Position numbers and translations under genes: made by a program. The notes beneath the pieces were generated by a model. That model made no database searches and was not told where the DNA came from. It was given only the letters and a program-made list of their open reading frames with translations. From the NCBI GenBank assembly GCA_018401015.1, contig JAGYLP010000022.1, positions 1 to 32,256 on the forward strand: a stretch of DNA of 32,256 bases. Direction: 5' to 3'. Shown one piece after another: positions 6,753 through 16,125 of this stretch (within the stretch, counting starts at the first letter, position 1; each line of letters opens with the position of its first letter). The stretch is from Bacteroidales bacterium (lineage in GTDB: Bacteria > Bacteroidota > Bacteroidia > Bacteroidales > M50B96).

Positions 6753-7085
6753 ATGACACTAAAGAAAATTTTTCAGACCCAAGCTTTGTTGGTCCTGTTC
6801 CTGGCCTATTTTGCCAGCATTTCTTTCTTTACGCACAGTCATGTGGTCGATGGCTTAACCGTGGTGCATTCGCATCCTTTCTCCTCGGACTCTTCCGATC
6901 ACTCCGAAGAGGATTTGGTCTTAATTGCTGCATTATCTGACTATTTAAGTCCTGAGCTCGCACTCGCACCTCAGCTGCCGGACGTAATTGTATCTGCCTA
7001 TCGGGTATGGCAAGTTTCCTTACCGGAACCTGTCTCTGCTTTCCCGGTGCAGGTGCCTTCCCTGCGCGCTCCTCCAGCCCGCTAA
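6753..7085 (+). CDS. His-rich exported small protein upstream of TonB receptor
   Basis: This is a 110-residue protein. Residues 1-27 form a signal sequence or N-terminal anchor with a hydrophobic core (ALLVLFLAYFASISFF). It is followed at once by THSHVVDGLTVVHSHPF, a double HSH pattern, and then an acidic HSEED segment. The C-terminus is Pro-rich and not recognised. Small proteins with this HSH-VVDG-x-T-x-VHSHPF layout are found beside metal-related TonB receptors in Bacteroidota. The His clusters suggest binding of a transition metal at the periplasmic face of the inner membrane, by inference. It is about 200 bases ahead of the receptor gene on the same strand and has its own promoter match. 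Confidence 0.65.
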   Translation: MTLKKIFQTQALLVLFLAYFASISFFTHSHVVDGLTVVHSHPFSSDSSDHSEEDLVLIAALSDYLSPELALAPQLPDVIVSAYRVWQVSLPEPVSAFPVQVPSLRAPPAR

Positions 7086-7282
7086 ATCGTTTCTTCCCCT
7101 CTCTTTTTTAAAATTGTATCATCCATTTTCAAAGAAAAGTAGCTGTCAGCCATTGTTTAACAGTTGCTTATGAGCATAAGTAGAGCCTTTAAGTTCTAAG
7201 GCGAAACGGGTGGTTTTGCTCGTACTAATCCTTGATTTTGGAATGGTCGAAAATGATTACGTCTTTCCAATTGAAAACCTAT

Positions 7283-9577
7283 ATGAAAAAATATAAACGT
7301 TCGTTCTTTCCCTTCATCGGCTTGATGCTCATGATGGTTTTATCCCCTTTTGCCCAAAAACCAACCGATACCAATTTATTTGGTCATGTTATATTGAAAA
7401 GTACTGGCGAGCATTTGCCTTACATCAATATCAGCCTAAAGGGAACGGCCATTGGTACTGCTACCGATGCCAGTGGCCATTATTTTTTAAAAAACTTGCC
7501 CGTTGGGACGTTTACGGTGGTGGCTTCGGGAATGGGCTATACTTCGGAAGAAAAAGTAGTTAGTCTTGAAGCCGGCAAGAGCCTCGAACTCGATTTTATC
7601 CTCCTCGAAGATGCGATTCAATTGTCGAATGTGGTGGTTTCGGCTAACCGTAGCGAAGGAAATCGAAAAGAAGCTGCCGTAGTGGTTAATGTGATTAGTC
7701 CTAAAACCTTTGAATCGACCAACTCGGTTTGTGTGGCTCAGGGATTAAATTTTCAGCCTGGATTGCGGGTTGAAACCAATTGCCAGAATTGCGGCTATCA
7801 GCAAGTTCGGATCAACGGGCTAGATGGTCCTTATTCTCAGATACTAATCGATAGTCGTCCTATATTCAGTTCCTTAGCAGGGGTTTATGGCTTAGAGCAA
7901 ATCCCGGCGAGCATGGTGGAGCGGATCGAGGTGATGCGTGGAGGAGGGTCGGCGCTTTTTGGATCAAACGCTATTGCCGGAACGGTCAACATCATTACCC
8001 GTGAACCCGATGTGAATGCAGTAACACTTTCAAACACAACCAATGCTATTGGTGGCGAGGCGCTCGATGTGAATCACTCCTTTAATGCATCGGTCGTAAG
8101 CGATAATAACAAAGCCGGAATCTTATTTTTTGGTTCTACCCGTAATCGGGGTGTATGGGATGCGAATGGCGACGGATTTTCTGAAGTAACCTCCATTCGT
8201 AGTAAAAACCTGGGATTTCGTTCCTATTATCGGACCACCAATTACAGCAAACTGACGTTGGAGTACCATCATTTATCGGAGTTTCGTCGCGGTGGAAGTC
8301 AGGTAGATCGGCAACCGCACGAAGCAGATATTGCCGAGCAAGTGGAACATCTCATTCATACCGGAGGAATTCGATGGGATCTTTTCGATAAGGACAATCG
8401 ATTCAAGGTCAGTATGTTTTCGTCGGCTCAGGCGATCGACCGAAACAGTTATTATGGAGCTCAACAAGATTTAAATGCCTACGGTTACACCACCGATTTA
8501 AGTTGGTTAACCGGCGGACAACTGGTTTATTCTTTTTCCAAGTTGTTGTGGATGCCGGCCGACTTGACTTTAGGTGCTGAGTATAATTTGAATAATTTGG
8601 AAGATCAGATTCCCGGCTATTTTAGACATATTCAACAGGAAGTACGGATTGCCAGTGTATATGCTCAAAACGAATGGAAGAATGCGCAATGGAGTATTTT
8701 AACCGGATTGCGCATGGATAAGCACAATCTATTGAATAATCCGGTTTTCAGTCCACGGGTGAATATTCGATACAGCCCGGTTGAGTCGCTCAGTTTCCGG
8801 GCCAGTTTATCTACCGGCTTTCGCGCTCCCCAAGCATTCGATGAGGATTTACACATTAACATAGCCGGCGGCGAAGCTATGCTAATTGTGATTGATCCCA
8901 ATTTGCAAGAAGAGCGTTCTCTCAGCTACAGTGCTTCGGTCGATATGAATCGACAATGGGGATCGGTACAAATGAATTTCCTGGCGGAAGCGTTTTACAC
9001 TGAATTGAATCAGGTTTTTGTACTTGAAGAAATTGGCTACAATGCCGATGGGATTATCAATTTTCTCCGCAGGAATGGATCCGGAGCAGTGGTGCAGGGC
9101 TTGAATCTGGAGGGAATTTTGGTTCCCCATACCGACTTTTCTTTTCAGTTTGGGTTAACCTTGCAGCAAAGCCTTTACCGAGAACCGGAGCGATGGAGCG
9201 AACAAGTGGAACCTCAAAAAGAAATGTTCCGAACTCCGAATCAATACGCCTACTTCACTTCGAATTGGAAGTTTTTAAAAGCGTCGGAATTATCCTTTTC
9301 AGGAACCTACACCGGCAGCATGTATGTGAAGCACTATGCCGGAAATATACCCGAAGATCGCGTAGTTGAAACCCCCTCTTTTGTGGATGTCACGATTAAA
9401 TACGCCCATGATTTCAAAATTAATGGTGAAATTCGTGGACAATGGAATGCCGGAGTTCAAAATATTTTGAATTCCTATCAGAAGGATTTCGATACCGGTC
9501 CAACGCGCGACAGCGGATATATTTATGGCCCGGCGCTACCCAGAACCTTCTTTGTAGGTTTTAAAATCGAACTTTAG
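7283..9577 (+). CDS. TonB-dependent outer-membrane receptor, probable metal or metal-complex uptake
   Basis: The start at 7283 (MKKYKRSFFPF) gives a proper signal peptide ending near SPFAQ and a protein of about 764 residues; the longer frame from 7232 adds 17 residues before it. Residues 30-110 form a carboxypeptidase-regulatory-like beta-sandwich common in Bacteroidota. The plug (about 115-242) contains NCQNCGYQQVRINGLDGPYS and VERIEVMRGGGSALFGSNAI, and ends NIITREP. The rest is a 22-strand-type barrel ending FFVGFKIEL with a terminal Leu. The CxxC at residues 167-170 in the plug is notable and recurs in receptors near metal efflux genes. It brings a bulky ligand into the periplasm using TonB-ExbBD energy. 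Ligand unknown; the His-rich neighbour favours a metal chelate. Confidence 0.88.
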   Translation: MKKYKRSFFPFIGLMLMMVLSPFAQKPTDTNLFGHVILKSTGEHLPYINISLKGTAIGTATDASGHYFLKNLPVGTFTVVASGMGYTSEEKVVSLEAGKSLELDFILLEDAIQLSNVVVSANRSEGNRKEAAVVVNVISPKTFESTNSVCVAQGLNFQPGLRVETNCQNCGYQQVRINGLDGPYSQILIDSRPIFSSLAGVYGLEQIPASMVERIEVMRGGGSALFGSNAIAGTVNIITREPDVNAVTLSNTTNAIGGEALDVNHSFNASVVSDNNKAGILFFGSTRNRGVWDANGDGFSEVTSIRSKNLGFRSYYRTTNYSKLTLEYHHLSEFRRGGSQVDRQPHEADIAEQVEHLIHTGGIRWDLFDKDNRFKVSMFSSAQAIDRNSYYGAQQDLNAYGYTTDLSWLTGGQLVYSFSKLLWMPADLTLGAEYNLNNLEDQIPGYFRHIQQEVRIASVYAQNEWKNAQWSILTGLRMDKHNLLNNPVFSPRVNIRYSPVESLSFRASLSTGFRAPQAFDEDLHINIAGGEAMLIVIDPNLQEERSLSYSASVDMNRQWGSVQMNFLAEAFYTELNQVFVLEEIGYNADGIINFLRRNGSGAVVQGLNLEGILVPHTDFSFQFGLTLQQSLYREPERWSEQVEPQKEMFRTPNQYAYFTSNWKFLKASELSFSGTYTGSMYVKHYAGNIPEDRVVETPSFVDVTIKYAHDFKINGEIRGQWNAGVQNILNSYQKDFDTGPTRDSGYIYGPALPRTFFVGFKIEL

Positions 9578-9644
9578 ATTCCAACCTCAGGGGCATTTGA
9601 AACGTGTTAAAGTTTTATAGCTTTAGCTGCAAAATTTTAGCAAG

Positions 9645-12600
9645 ATGCAAAAGCTTCATAACCTCTTGGTTGTATTCATATTATTGGTTTTGTCGCCCAT
9701 TAGTTGGGGGCAAAATGTGAAACTGAGCACACAAGACTCCATTCGATTGGTTCAATTGCCTGAATTGCAGCCATCGGGTCATTATTGGCAACATAAATCG
9801 ACTTTACCTTTGGTCGTCGATAATACCAACCTCCCCTTTTGGCGAGGGTTGTTTTGGCAATCGGGTTGTTCCTGCGGACAAGCATCCTCGGAAGGCTATG
9901 TTTTCACCTATGAGATGGCTCGCGAACGCAATGTCGATGCAAGCCTCGACGCCAATCGGTTTCCATATAGCTTTACCTACAATTTTTTGAATGAAGGCAA
10001 TACCGTTTGCGGAGCCAGTTGGCTCGAAAGCATGGATATTATCCGCGAAGCCGGAAATCCAGCGCTTCCGGATAATAATGGACTACTAACCGATGGCGGA
10101 ATGAAATTGTGGCTCAACGGTTACGATCATTATTATTCCGCCATGAAAAATCGGATAAATCAGGTGTATGCCATTCATGTGGGAACTCCGGAAGGGCTTG
10201 AGCGATTGAAGCATTATTTGCACAATCATTTGGAAGGAGCTTCCACTGGCGGAATGGCATTTTTTTATGCTAACCATGTCGATTATCCCGAAGTGTTACC
10301 TGCCGGTACTCCCGAAGCCGGTAAGCATCTTATAACCGAATTCAGCAATACCTCGCATAGTATGACCATTGTGGGGTACAACGATCAGGTTCGCTACGAT
10401 TTTAATAACGATGGGGTTTATACCAACCACATCGATATCAACAACGATGGGGTGGTCGATATGCGCGACTGGGAGATTGGAGCGTTGAAGATTGCGAACA
10501 CTTACAGCGGTGGAGTAGGAGGAGGGCCTGTTAATTGGGCCGACCAGGGTTTTGCCTATGTACCTTATCGAATTTTAGCTTATCATAACGGTCCGGGAAT
10601 TTGGGATAAAGCCGCTTATGTAGTCGATGTAAAAGAAGATTACGAACCCTTACTAACCGCCAAAATTAGTCTAACCCATGATTCCCGTTTTCGAATCAAG
10701 GTTTCAGTAGGTGTTGCATCGTCGGCTTTTGCCAGTTGGCCGGATAAAATCGAAGATTTTCCTCATTTCCGATTCCAGGGAAGCGATTTATACCTGCAGG
10801 GCGGAACTCTTGAAGCAGATAAAACCCTGGAGTTTGGATTGGATATTTCCGAGCTGCTACAATATGTTGAGCCGGGAGCCAATCGCAAGTTCTTCCTCTT
10901 GGTCGAGGAAGATGATCCCGATGGATTTGCAACCGGGCGAGTGAATAGTTTCAGCATCATCGATTATTCGCAGGGCGGAATTGAAATTCAATCGTCCCAA
11001 ACGAATGTGAACCTTGTGCAAAATGGAACAACCTTACTTTGGTTAACCCATCAGCCCAATTTTATGCGGCCCGAGATTACCACCGACAGCATTCCGCCGG
11101 TTGTGCTTAATGCTCCTTATCAGGCTGAATTGGAGGCTCAACAGGGCTCGGAGCCTTTCCAATGGTATCCATTTTTTAATTATCGGATTACCGAGCTAAA
11201 TCAAACTTTTAATCCAATTAGCGGCTCGGTCCTGCCGAATACGTATTTGAACGCTAGTTTCGATTTTGAATTTCCTTTTTACGGTGAAAAATATACGCAA
11301 GCTACTGTTTCCCGCCTCGGTGCGCTGATGTTCGACTCCGAAGCCTCTTTCATCCCATACGCCCGCGATTATAGCGTCTTGATGCGGTACTTTAAAAGCA
11401 TTGCACCCATGTATGGTTATCATTCCGGTGCAACAATCCGGTATGAGGGAAATGCGAATTATGCCAGTTTTTACTGGACAGCTGTATTTGCCGGAATCAA
11501 CCTGGAATATATGATTACTTTATTTCCCGATGGCACCATTTATATCGATTATGGAAATAATTCGAATCCGCCCAACCGAGAGTGGCAGGCAGGGATAACT
11601 AAGGGAGATCAGACTAATTATCAGGAATTTAGCTGGTCGAGTGTGACCGTTCCGTCGAATAAGCGCATTATCCTGGAGCCCAGGCCTTTCCCTGATGGTC
11701 TTAGCGTAAGTAGCGACGGTATTATTAGCGGATTACTTGCTCAAGATTACGCGCAGGATTCGATTTTTGTGAAGGTGTTCGATAATAATTGGCTCAGCAC
11801 CGTAAAAGGATTTCCCTTCGAGAAAAGTGGCATGCAATTTTCCGATTATGTGATTAATACCTCCGGCTCGGTAAATCCGGAGTATGGTTCGTTCTCTTAC
11901 CTGAGTCTCGATGTAACCAATGTGGGAGAAACGGATATTCAAAACATTCATCTCGATTTATATCCCATGGACACTACGATCATGATGGTGGATGATTCGG
12001 AGAATTTCGCTTTGTTGGGAACCGGCCAGACCCTCAATCTGAATAATGCTTTCAGCTTTGTGGTCTCGGAATATATCGAAGATGAAACGCCCATTTCTTT
12101 TGTGCTGGAGGTTCAATCGTCCACAGTTCAATCGTTCGATACCCTGGTCTTTGTGGCGCGTGCTCCGAAACTTGTTCTTACCGATGCCCATTATACCGAT
12201 GGGAATGATAGTATTTTTGAGCCGGGCGAATCGGGTTATCTGGAGTTAATTTTCCGCAACGAAGGAGGAGCTAAGGCTTACAATGTAGTGGCCGAGTTTG
12301 GCACTTTCGCTGATTACTTGCAATTGATGGGAGTTTCAGGAAATCAAGTTTCCGTTATATCGCCTGGCGAGGATTGGTCGGTAATACTTTCGCTGCAATC
12401 CGATTTAACGACTCCTAATCCCCACATTGAGTGGCTTCCGGTGAGTATTCAAGGTGATTTATCGTATGGAATGGAAATGGAAGTTCCGGTTGGATTGGGA
12501 ACAGCTAGTGAAACCTGGGAAGGAGGAAATCCAATTCCGCTGCCTTGGGCATTTTCCGGTAATCAGGGTTGGTTTAAGGATACCAGCATTGTTTTCGAAG

Positions 12601-13949
12601 GGAATCTAGCTTTGCGAAGTGGTCTAATTACGCATAACGAATGGAGTTCTTTTAGCATAGCATGCGAAGTAGCCAGTTCGGGTAATATTTCCTTCTATCG
12701 TAAGGTGTCGTCGGAAACAAATTATGATTTTTTGCGCTTTTTCATCGATAATACAGAAGTCGATACGTGGAGTGGCGACCAAGACTGGTCGCAGGAGGTT
12801 TATCCAATCAGTGCAGGGCATCATGTTTTTGAGTGGCGCTACACCAAAGATTATTCGGTGAATACAGGCGAAGATGCTGCATTTGTCGATTGGATTCAAT
12901 TGCCTGCCTCCGATTTCCTATTGCCGGAATTGTGGCTTTCAAATTTATCCGTAGAAAAAACCTTGCCTCCCGACCGAGTAGAAACCGATACGCTTTTCAT
13001 TCGAAATGTGGGTGGAAGTATTTTGAGCTTTGAAGCAAATTTGGATTCGAGTGCGGTGCTTGCTTCGAATCAACAGCCCCCTTATCAGCTTAAAAGTATC
13101 GATGGTTCTTACTTGAATTATAGTCCGGGAGCCCTCAATACCGGTATGCCGATTGTTTTGCGTCTGGAGGTGTATAATAACAGCAGCGATAGCGAGTGGC
13201 TTCAGTCGGTGCGCGTAAGTTTTCCATTGGGTATTCACCTCGATTCAGCAACTCATTTTACGGGAGGATCGGCAGGAGTTATGGAGTGGGATGGAAGCAA
13301 TGGAAATGGAACCGATGTAATATGGTATGGTGAGGATCCTGATGGATGGGGAGTTGTAAAAGGAGGTGAAACAGCTTCGGCCGAATTGCATTTATGGATC
13401 GATCCGGCTATTCAGAATACGATGGTTCTTTTTTACGAGGTGAGTGGCGATTCATACGGTTCTGCACCCCATTCCTTTTCCGATATTATCGTGTTGAATA
13501 ATTTGGGAGCAAACGATACTTGGTTGACCTTGGAGAATGGTTTTGGAACGGTTCTAACGGAGGTCGATTTTCCCTTGTTGCTCCGATTCAATACCTATGG
13601 AATACCACTGGGCGACTACGAAGGGTCAATTAACCTACAAACCAATGTGGATACAACCCAAATTCCTGTTTTATTGCATGTGATTGATCCTTTGCGAGTG
13701 GACGATTACCGTCAACAAATACAAATTTACCCCAACCCAGCCAGTCATTGGGTGAAGTTTCGGGTTCCCGGCGATGGTCCAATGAAGGTTGAATTATTCA
13801 CTTCCTCCGGCGAATGTGTGTTGAGCCGGGAAACGGTCCATTCCGAAGAATTGATTGCACTCGACCAGCTAACGTCAGGTATCTATTGGATGGTTGTTTC
13901 CTCGAGCCAGGCTCGATGGGTCGAGAAAATAATCGTGATACCCCAATAG
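9645..13949 (+). CDS. Secreted papain-like (C1) cysteine peptidase, multidomain, T9SS substrate
   Basis: The protein has 1434 residues, with a signal peptide ending near SWGQ (residue 23). A C1-family domain spans about 55-315: Q72 and WQSGCSCGQASS with likely nucleophile C77, then NTSHSMTIVGYND (H238) and KIANTYSGG (N285) before a Tyr-rich close. Inside it, YDFNNDGVYTNHIDINNDGV (251-270) continues into VDMRDW as two EF-hand/dockerin-like calcium loops. Ig-like and beta-sandwich modules follow, plus a cleaved-adhesin or MAM-like domain (about residues 1000-1100: GNISFYRKVSSETNYDFLRF). The last ~80 residues (QIYPNPAS, SGIYWMVV, VEKIIVI) form a type A T9SS sorting domain. Expected fate: export by Sec, then T9SS, then surface attachment or release. 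Substrate unknown. Confidence 0.88.
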   Translation: MQKLHNLLVVFILLVLSPISWGQNVKLSTQDSIRLVQLPELQPSGHYWQHKSTLPLVVDNTNLPFWRGLFWQSGCSCGQASSEGYVFTYEMARERNVDASLDANRFPYSFTYNFLNEGNTVCGASWLESMDIIREAGNPALPDNNGLLTDGGMKLWLNGYDHYYSAMKNRINQVYAIHVGTPEGLERLKHYLHNHLEGASTGGMAFFYANHVDYPEVLPAGTPEAGKHLITEFSNTSHSMTIVGYNDQVRYDFNNDGVYTNHIDINNDGVVDMRDWEIGALKIANTYSGGVGGGPVNWADQGFAYVPYRILAYHNGPGIWDKAAYVVDVKEDYEPLLTAKISLTHDSRFRIKVSVGVASSAFASWPDKIEDFPHFRFQGSDLYLQGGTLEADKTLEFGLDISELLQYVEPGANRKFFLLVEEDDPDGFATGRVNSFSIIDYSQGGIEIQSSQTNVNLVQNGTTLLWLTHQPNFMRPEITTDSIPPVVLNAPYQAELEAQQGSEPFQWYPFFNYRITELNQTFNPISGSVLPNTYLNASFDFEFPFYGEKYTQATVSRLGALMFDSEASFIPYARDYSVLMRYFKSIAPMYGYHSGATIRYEGNANYASFYWTAVFAGINLEYMITLFPDGTIYIDYGNNSNPPNREWQAGITKGDQTNYQEFSWSSVTVPSNKRIILEPRPFPDGLSVSSDGIISGLLAQDYAQDSIFVKVFDNNWLSTVKGFPFEKSGMQFSDYVINTSGSVNPEYGSFSYLSLDVTNVGETDIQNIHLDLYPMDTTIMMVDDSENFALLGTGQTLNLNNAFSFVVSEYIEDETPISFVLEVQSSTVQSFDTLVFVARAPKLVLTDAHYTDGNDSIFEPGESGYLELIFRNEGGAKAYNVVAEFGTFADYLQLMGVSGNQVSVISPGEDWSVILSLQSDLTTPNPHIEWLPVSIQGDLSYGMEMEVPVGLGTASETWEGGNPIPLPWAFSGNQGWFKDTSIVFEGNLALRSGLITHNEWSSFSIACEVASSGNISFYRKVSSETNYDFLRFFIDNTEVDTWSGDQDWSQEVYPISAGHHVFEWRYTKDYSVNTGEDAAFVDWIQLPASDFLLPELWLSNLSVEKTLPPDRVETDTLFIRNVGGSILSFEANLDSSAVLASNQQPPYQLKSIDGSYLNYSPGALNTGMPIVLRLEVYNNSSDSEWLQSVRVSFPLGIHLDSATHFTGGSAGVMEWDGSNGNGTDVIWYGEDPDGWGVVKGGETASAELHLWIDPAIQNTMVLFYEVSGDSYGSAPHSFSDIIVLNNLGANDTWLTLENGFGTVLTEVDFPLLLRFNTYGIPLGDYEGSINLQTNVDTTQIPVLLHVIDPLRVDDYRQQIQIYPNPASHWVKFRVPGDGPMKVELFTSSGECVLSRETVHSEELIALDQLTSGIYWMVVSSSQARWVEKIIVIPQ

Positions 13950-14007
13950 TCTGTTAAAAGGTGCAAGAAAGCGATGGTAGGCTGTGGTGAATACAAAAGC
14001 CTTTCAG

Positions 14008-14015
14008 TACCTTTG
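14008..14015 (+). promoter_or_regulatory. -7 promoter element of cytidine deaminase
   Basis: The sequence tacctttg matches TAnnTTTG exactly and lies 15 bases before the ATG at 14031. No good -33 TTG is seen 19-21 bases upstream. Its position inside the longer open frame from 13974 supports choosing 14031 as the start codon. Confidence 0.45.
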
Positions 14016-14030
14016 GATAAATTTTTTTGT

Positions 14031-14519
14031 ATGGTAGAAAAACGTGAATTAACAATACGCTACAATGCTTACCCCGATTGGAATCGCTTATCGGTTCCGG
14101 ATCAGGATTTAATTGAAAAGGCTCGTCAAGCAGCTGAAAACTCCTATAGTCCTTATTCCAAATTTGCGGTTGGTGCTGCTGTTTTATTGGCCAATGGCGA
14201 AATCATTACCGGAGCCAATCAGGAGAATGCGGCTTATCCATCCGGTTTATGTGCCGAGCGAGTGGCTTTATTTTATGCCAATGCCCAGTATCCCGAAGTG
14301 TCGGTGAAAGCTATTGCGGTGGCAGCCTACAATCAGAATGGCATGCTCATCGACCCGGTACCTCCCTGCGGAGCTTGCCGTCAGGTAATGAGCGAAACGG
14401 AGAATCGTTACAATCAACCTATTCGTGTGCTCCTTCCTGGCGAGCATGAAGTATTGGAGTTCGATTCCGTAGCGGATTTATTGCCTTTTGGATTTAAACC
14501 TTCCTACCTAACAGCCTAG
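14031..14519 (+). CDS. cdd: Cytidine deaminase
   Basis: A 162-residue protein with the zinc site of the homotetrameric cytidine deaminase family: GLCAERVAL (zinc Cys and the catalytic Glu) and PPCGACRQVM (the other two zinc Cys). SPYSKFAVGAAVLLANGEII is the typical N-terminal strand-helix, with FAVGAA contacting the nucleoside. It hydrolyses cytidine and deoxycytidine to uridine and deoxyuridine in pyrimidine salvage, in the cytoplasm. The family is usually 130-160 residues; the ~25 extra N-terminal residues here are common in Bacteroidota. The start at 14031 is preferred over 13974 because a -7 element lies between them. Confidence 0.93.
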   Translation: MVEKRELTIRYNAYPDWNRLSVPDQDLIEKARQAAENSYSPYSKFAVGAAVLLANGEIITGANQENAAYPSGLCAERVALFYANAQYPEVSVKAIAVAAYNQNGMLIDPVPPCGACRQVMSETENRYNQPIRVLLPGEHEVLEFDSVADLLPFGFKPSYLTA

Positions 14520-14588
14520 GAACATCCTAAATCTATCCTGAATTTTGAGGTAGTTTCACGTTTTATACTTTTTGTAAAACTCACATCG

Positions 14589-14820
14589 ATGAAACTCCTA
14601 TTAGTTGAGGATAATCTGCGGCTATAGCAGTCGATCGAGGAATTCCTCGAAAAGAATCGCTTTTTGGGTGAAACGGCATCGGACTATATGACCTAATTGT
14701 ATCAATTCAAAGATGAAACAGGTTCTGTCAATGTGGAGATTAAAATGAAGTATATGTCAGAGGTTGCCTCGACGAAAAATGACATCGATTCATCGAAGTC
14801 GATTCGATTTATTGGAGGAT
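14589..14820 (+). pseudogene. Fragment of a response-regulator receiver domain
   Basis: The frame begins MKLLLVEDNLRL, has a TAG at 14625-14627, then reads QSIEEFLEKNRF up to a TAA. The start is the classic receiver strand with its acidic pair (VEDN), and the stop interrupts the first helix. The following codons to a TAG near 14820 (NVEIKMKYMSEV and onward) do not match a receiver domain, so most of the gene has been deleted or mutated. No sensor kinase remains nearby. The fragment lies between cytidine deaminase and the ornithine aminotransferase pseudogene. Confidence 0.65.
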
Positions 14821-14861
14821 AGAAATTGAAGTTGAAGAATAGTCTTGATCGGTGATTAGCA

Positions 14862-14897
14862 AAAAAGTCCGGTTCTTAATGAAGAGCCGGACTTTTT
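14862..14897. terminator. Bidirectional hairpin terminator
   Basis: The arms aaaaagtccggttctt and aagagccggacttttt pair over 16 positions with one G-U, around a loop aatg. It is flanked by A on one side and T on the other, so it can end transcription from either direction. It lies 30 bases after the ornithine aminotransferase stop (minus strand) and after the response-regulator fragment (plus strand). Confidence 0.8.
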
Positions 14898-14926
14898 GAT
14901 ATCGTATTCTTTTTATTCGAATTGAG

Positions 14927-16125
14927 CTAAAGTCGTTTAATAATGCCTCGATACGCTTCCATGAGTTGTTCTTCGTTAATTACCAGGGCGGAGCAAAGAC
15001 GAGATATGTGTCCATGGGTGGGTTTTGCGATAAGTCCGTTTTCTTTTAAAGCTAAACAAACATCCCAGGCTGTTTTTCCATTTTTCGGACGAATAATCAC
15101 CGCGATTGAGTAATCCTTTTCCGCGCACTAATTCAACCATGTCGGATTTAACCGCTTTGTAGTTCTTTCGGAAAATTTTACCACTAATTTTCAGCATTAG
15201 CAGCCAGATTCTTTCTTTTACTACCTCAAGTGCCGCAATGGCTACTTTAGCTAAAGGGTTGCCACCAAAAGGTCGGAACCATGTTCCCGGGTTTAATAAC
15301 TAGCATAAGATCATCGTCGGCTAAAACACAAGAAACCGGGAATACTCCCCCTGAAACAGCTTTACCTAAAATCAAAATATCCGGACGAACCCCTTCGTGG
15401 TCGCAGGCCAACATTTGACCCGTGCGAGCGATACCTGTTTGCACCTCGTCGGCAATGAACAGCACGTTTTTCGCTTTACAGCGATCGTATGCAGCTTTCA
15501 AATACCCTTCCGAAGGTACATCTACACCTGCTTCTCCTTGAATAGGCTCAACCAGAAAACCGGCAACATTCGGATCTTCCAATGCTTTTTCCAAAGCGGG
15601 GATATCGTTGTAAGGTATAATAATGAAACCGGGAGTGTAAGGACCAAATCCATTGCGCGAATCAGGGTCGGTGGACATACTAATAATGGTGGTAGTACGA
15701 CCATGGAAGTTGCTCTCGCAGACAATTATTTTTGCTTCGTTAGTAGGAATTCCTTTCTTATCGTAACCCCAACGGCGGCATAATTTGATTGCTGTCTCGT
15801 CGGCTTCGGCTCCCGTATTCATTGGGAGAACTTTGTCGTAACCAAAAAACTTGGTAATAAACTCTTCAAATTCACCCAAGACAGAGTTGTAGAAAGCTCT
15901 GGAGGTAAGGGTGATTTTATCGGCTTGCTTCTTTAGCGCATCGATAATTTTTGGATGACAATGGCCTTGGTTAACAGCCGAATAGGCCGATAAAAAGTCG
16001 TAGTAACGCTTTCCTTCAACGTCCCAAACATACACTCCTTCGCCGCGGTCTAATACGACTGGAAGCGGATGGTAGTTGTGTGCACCGTACTTGTCCTCTC
16101 TATTAATGTAATCTTGTGTGGTCAT
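14927..16125 (-). pseudogene. rocD: Ornithine aminotransferase, frameshifted 3' part
   Basis: Reading from the ATG at 16125, 292 codons are intact and give a typical class III aminotransferase: [35 protein letters not shown], and [10 protein letters not shown] holding the likely PLP lysine. From about 15290 downward the family match continues only by changing frame repeatedly. Extra or missing single bases occur near 15265-15292 (PGEHGSTFGGNP region), 15185-15225 and about 15105. The C-terminus is then readable as NGKTAWDVCLALKENGLIAK and IISRL-like residues to a TAG at 14927-14929. The enzyme would convert L-ornithine and 2-oxoglutarate to glutamate-5-semialdehyde. Without the C-terminal third it should not fold. 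Local sequencing error is the other possibility. Confidence 0.85.

Noticed and set aside
7167-7180. Palindrome cttatgagcataag as a metal-regulator operator before the receptor
   Set aside because: It is only 6 bp per arm, does not match a known operator, and could be chance.
10696-10944. Overlapping frames on both strands inside the large peptidase gene
   Set aside because: Shadows of a 1434-codon gene with clear domains.
15397-15783. 128-codon plus-strand frame
   Set aside because: Antisense to the well-conserved 5' part of rocD, so a shadow of its codon pattern.
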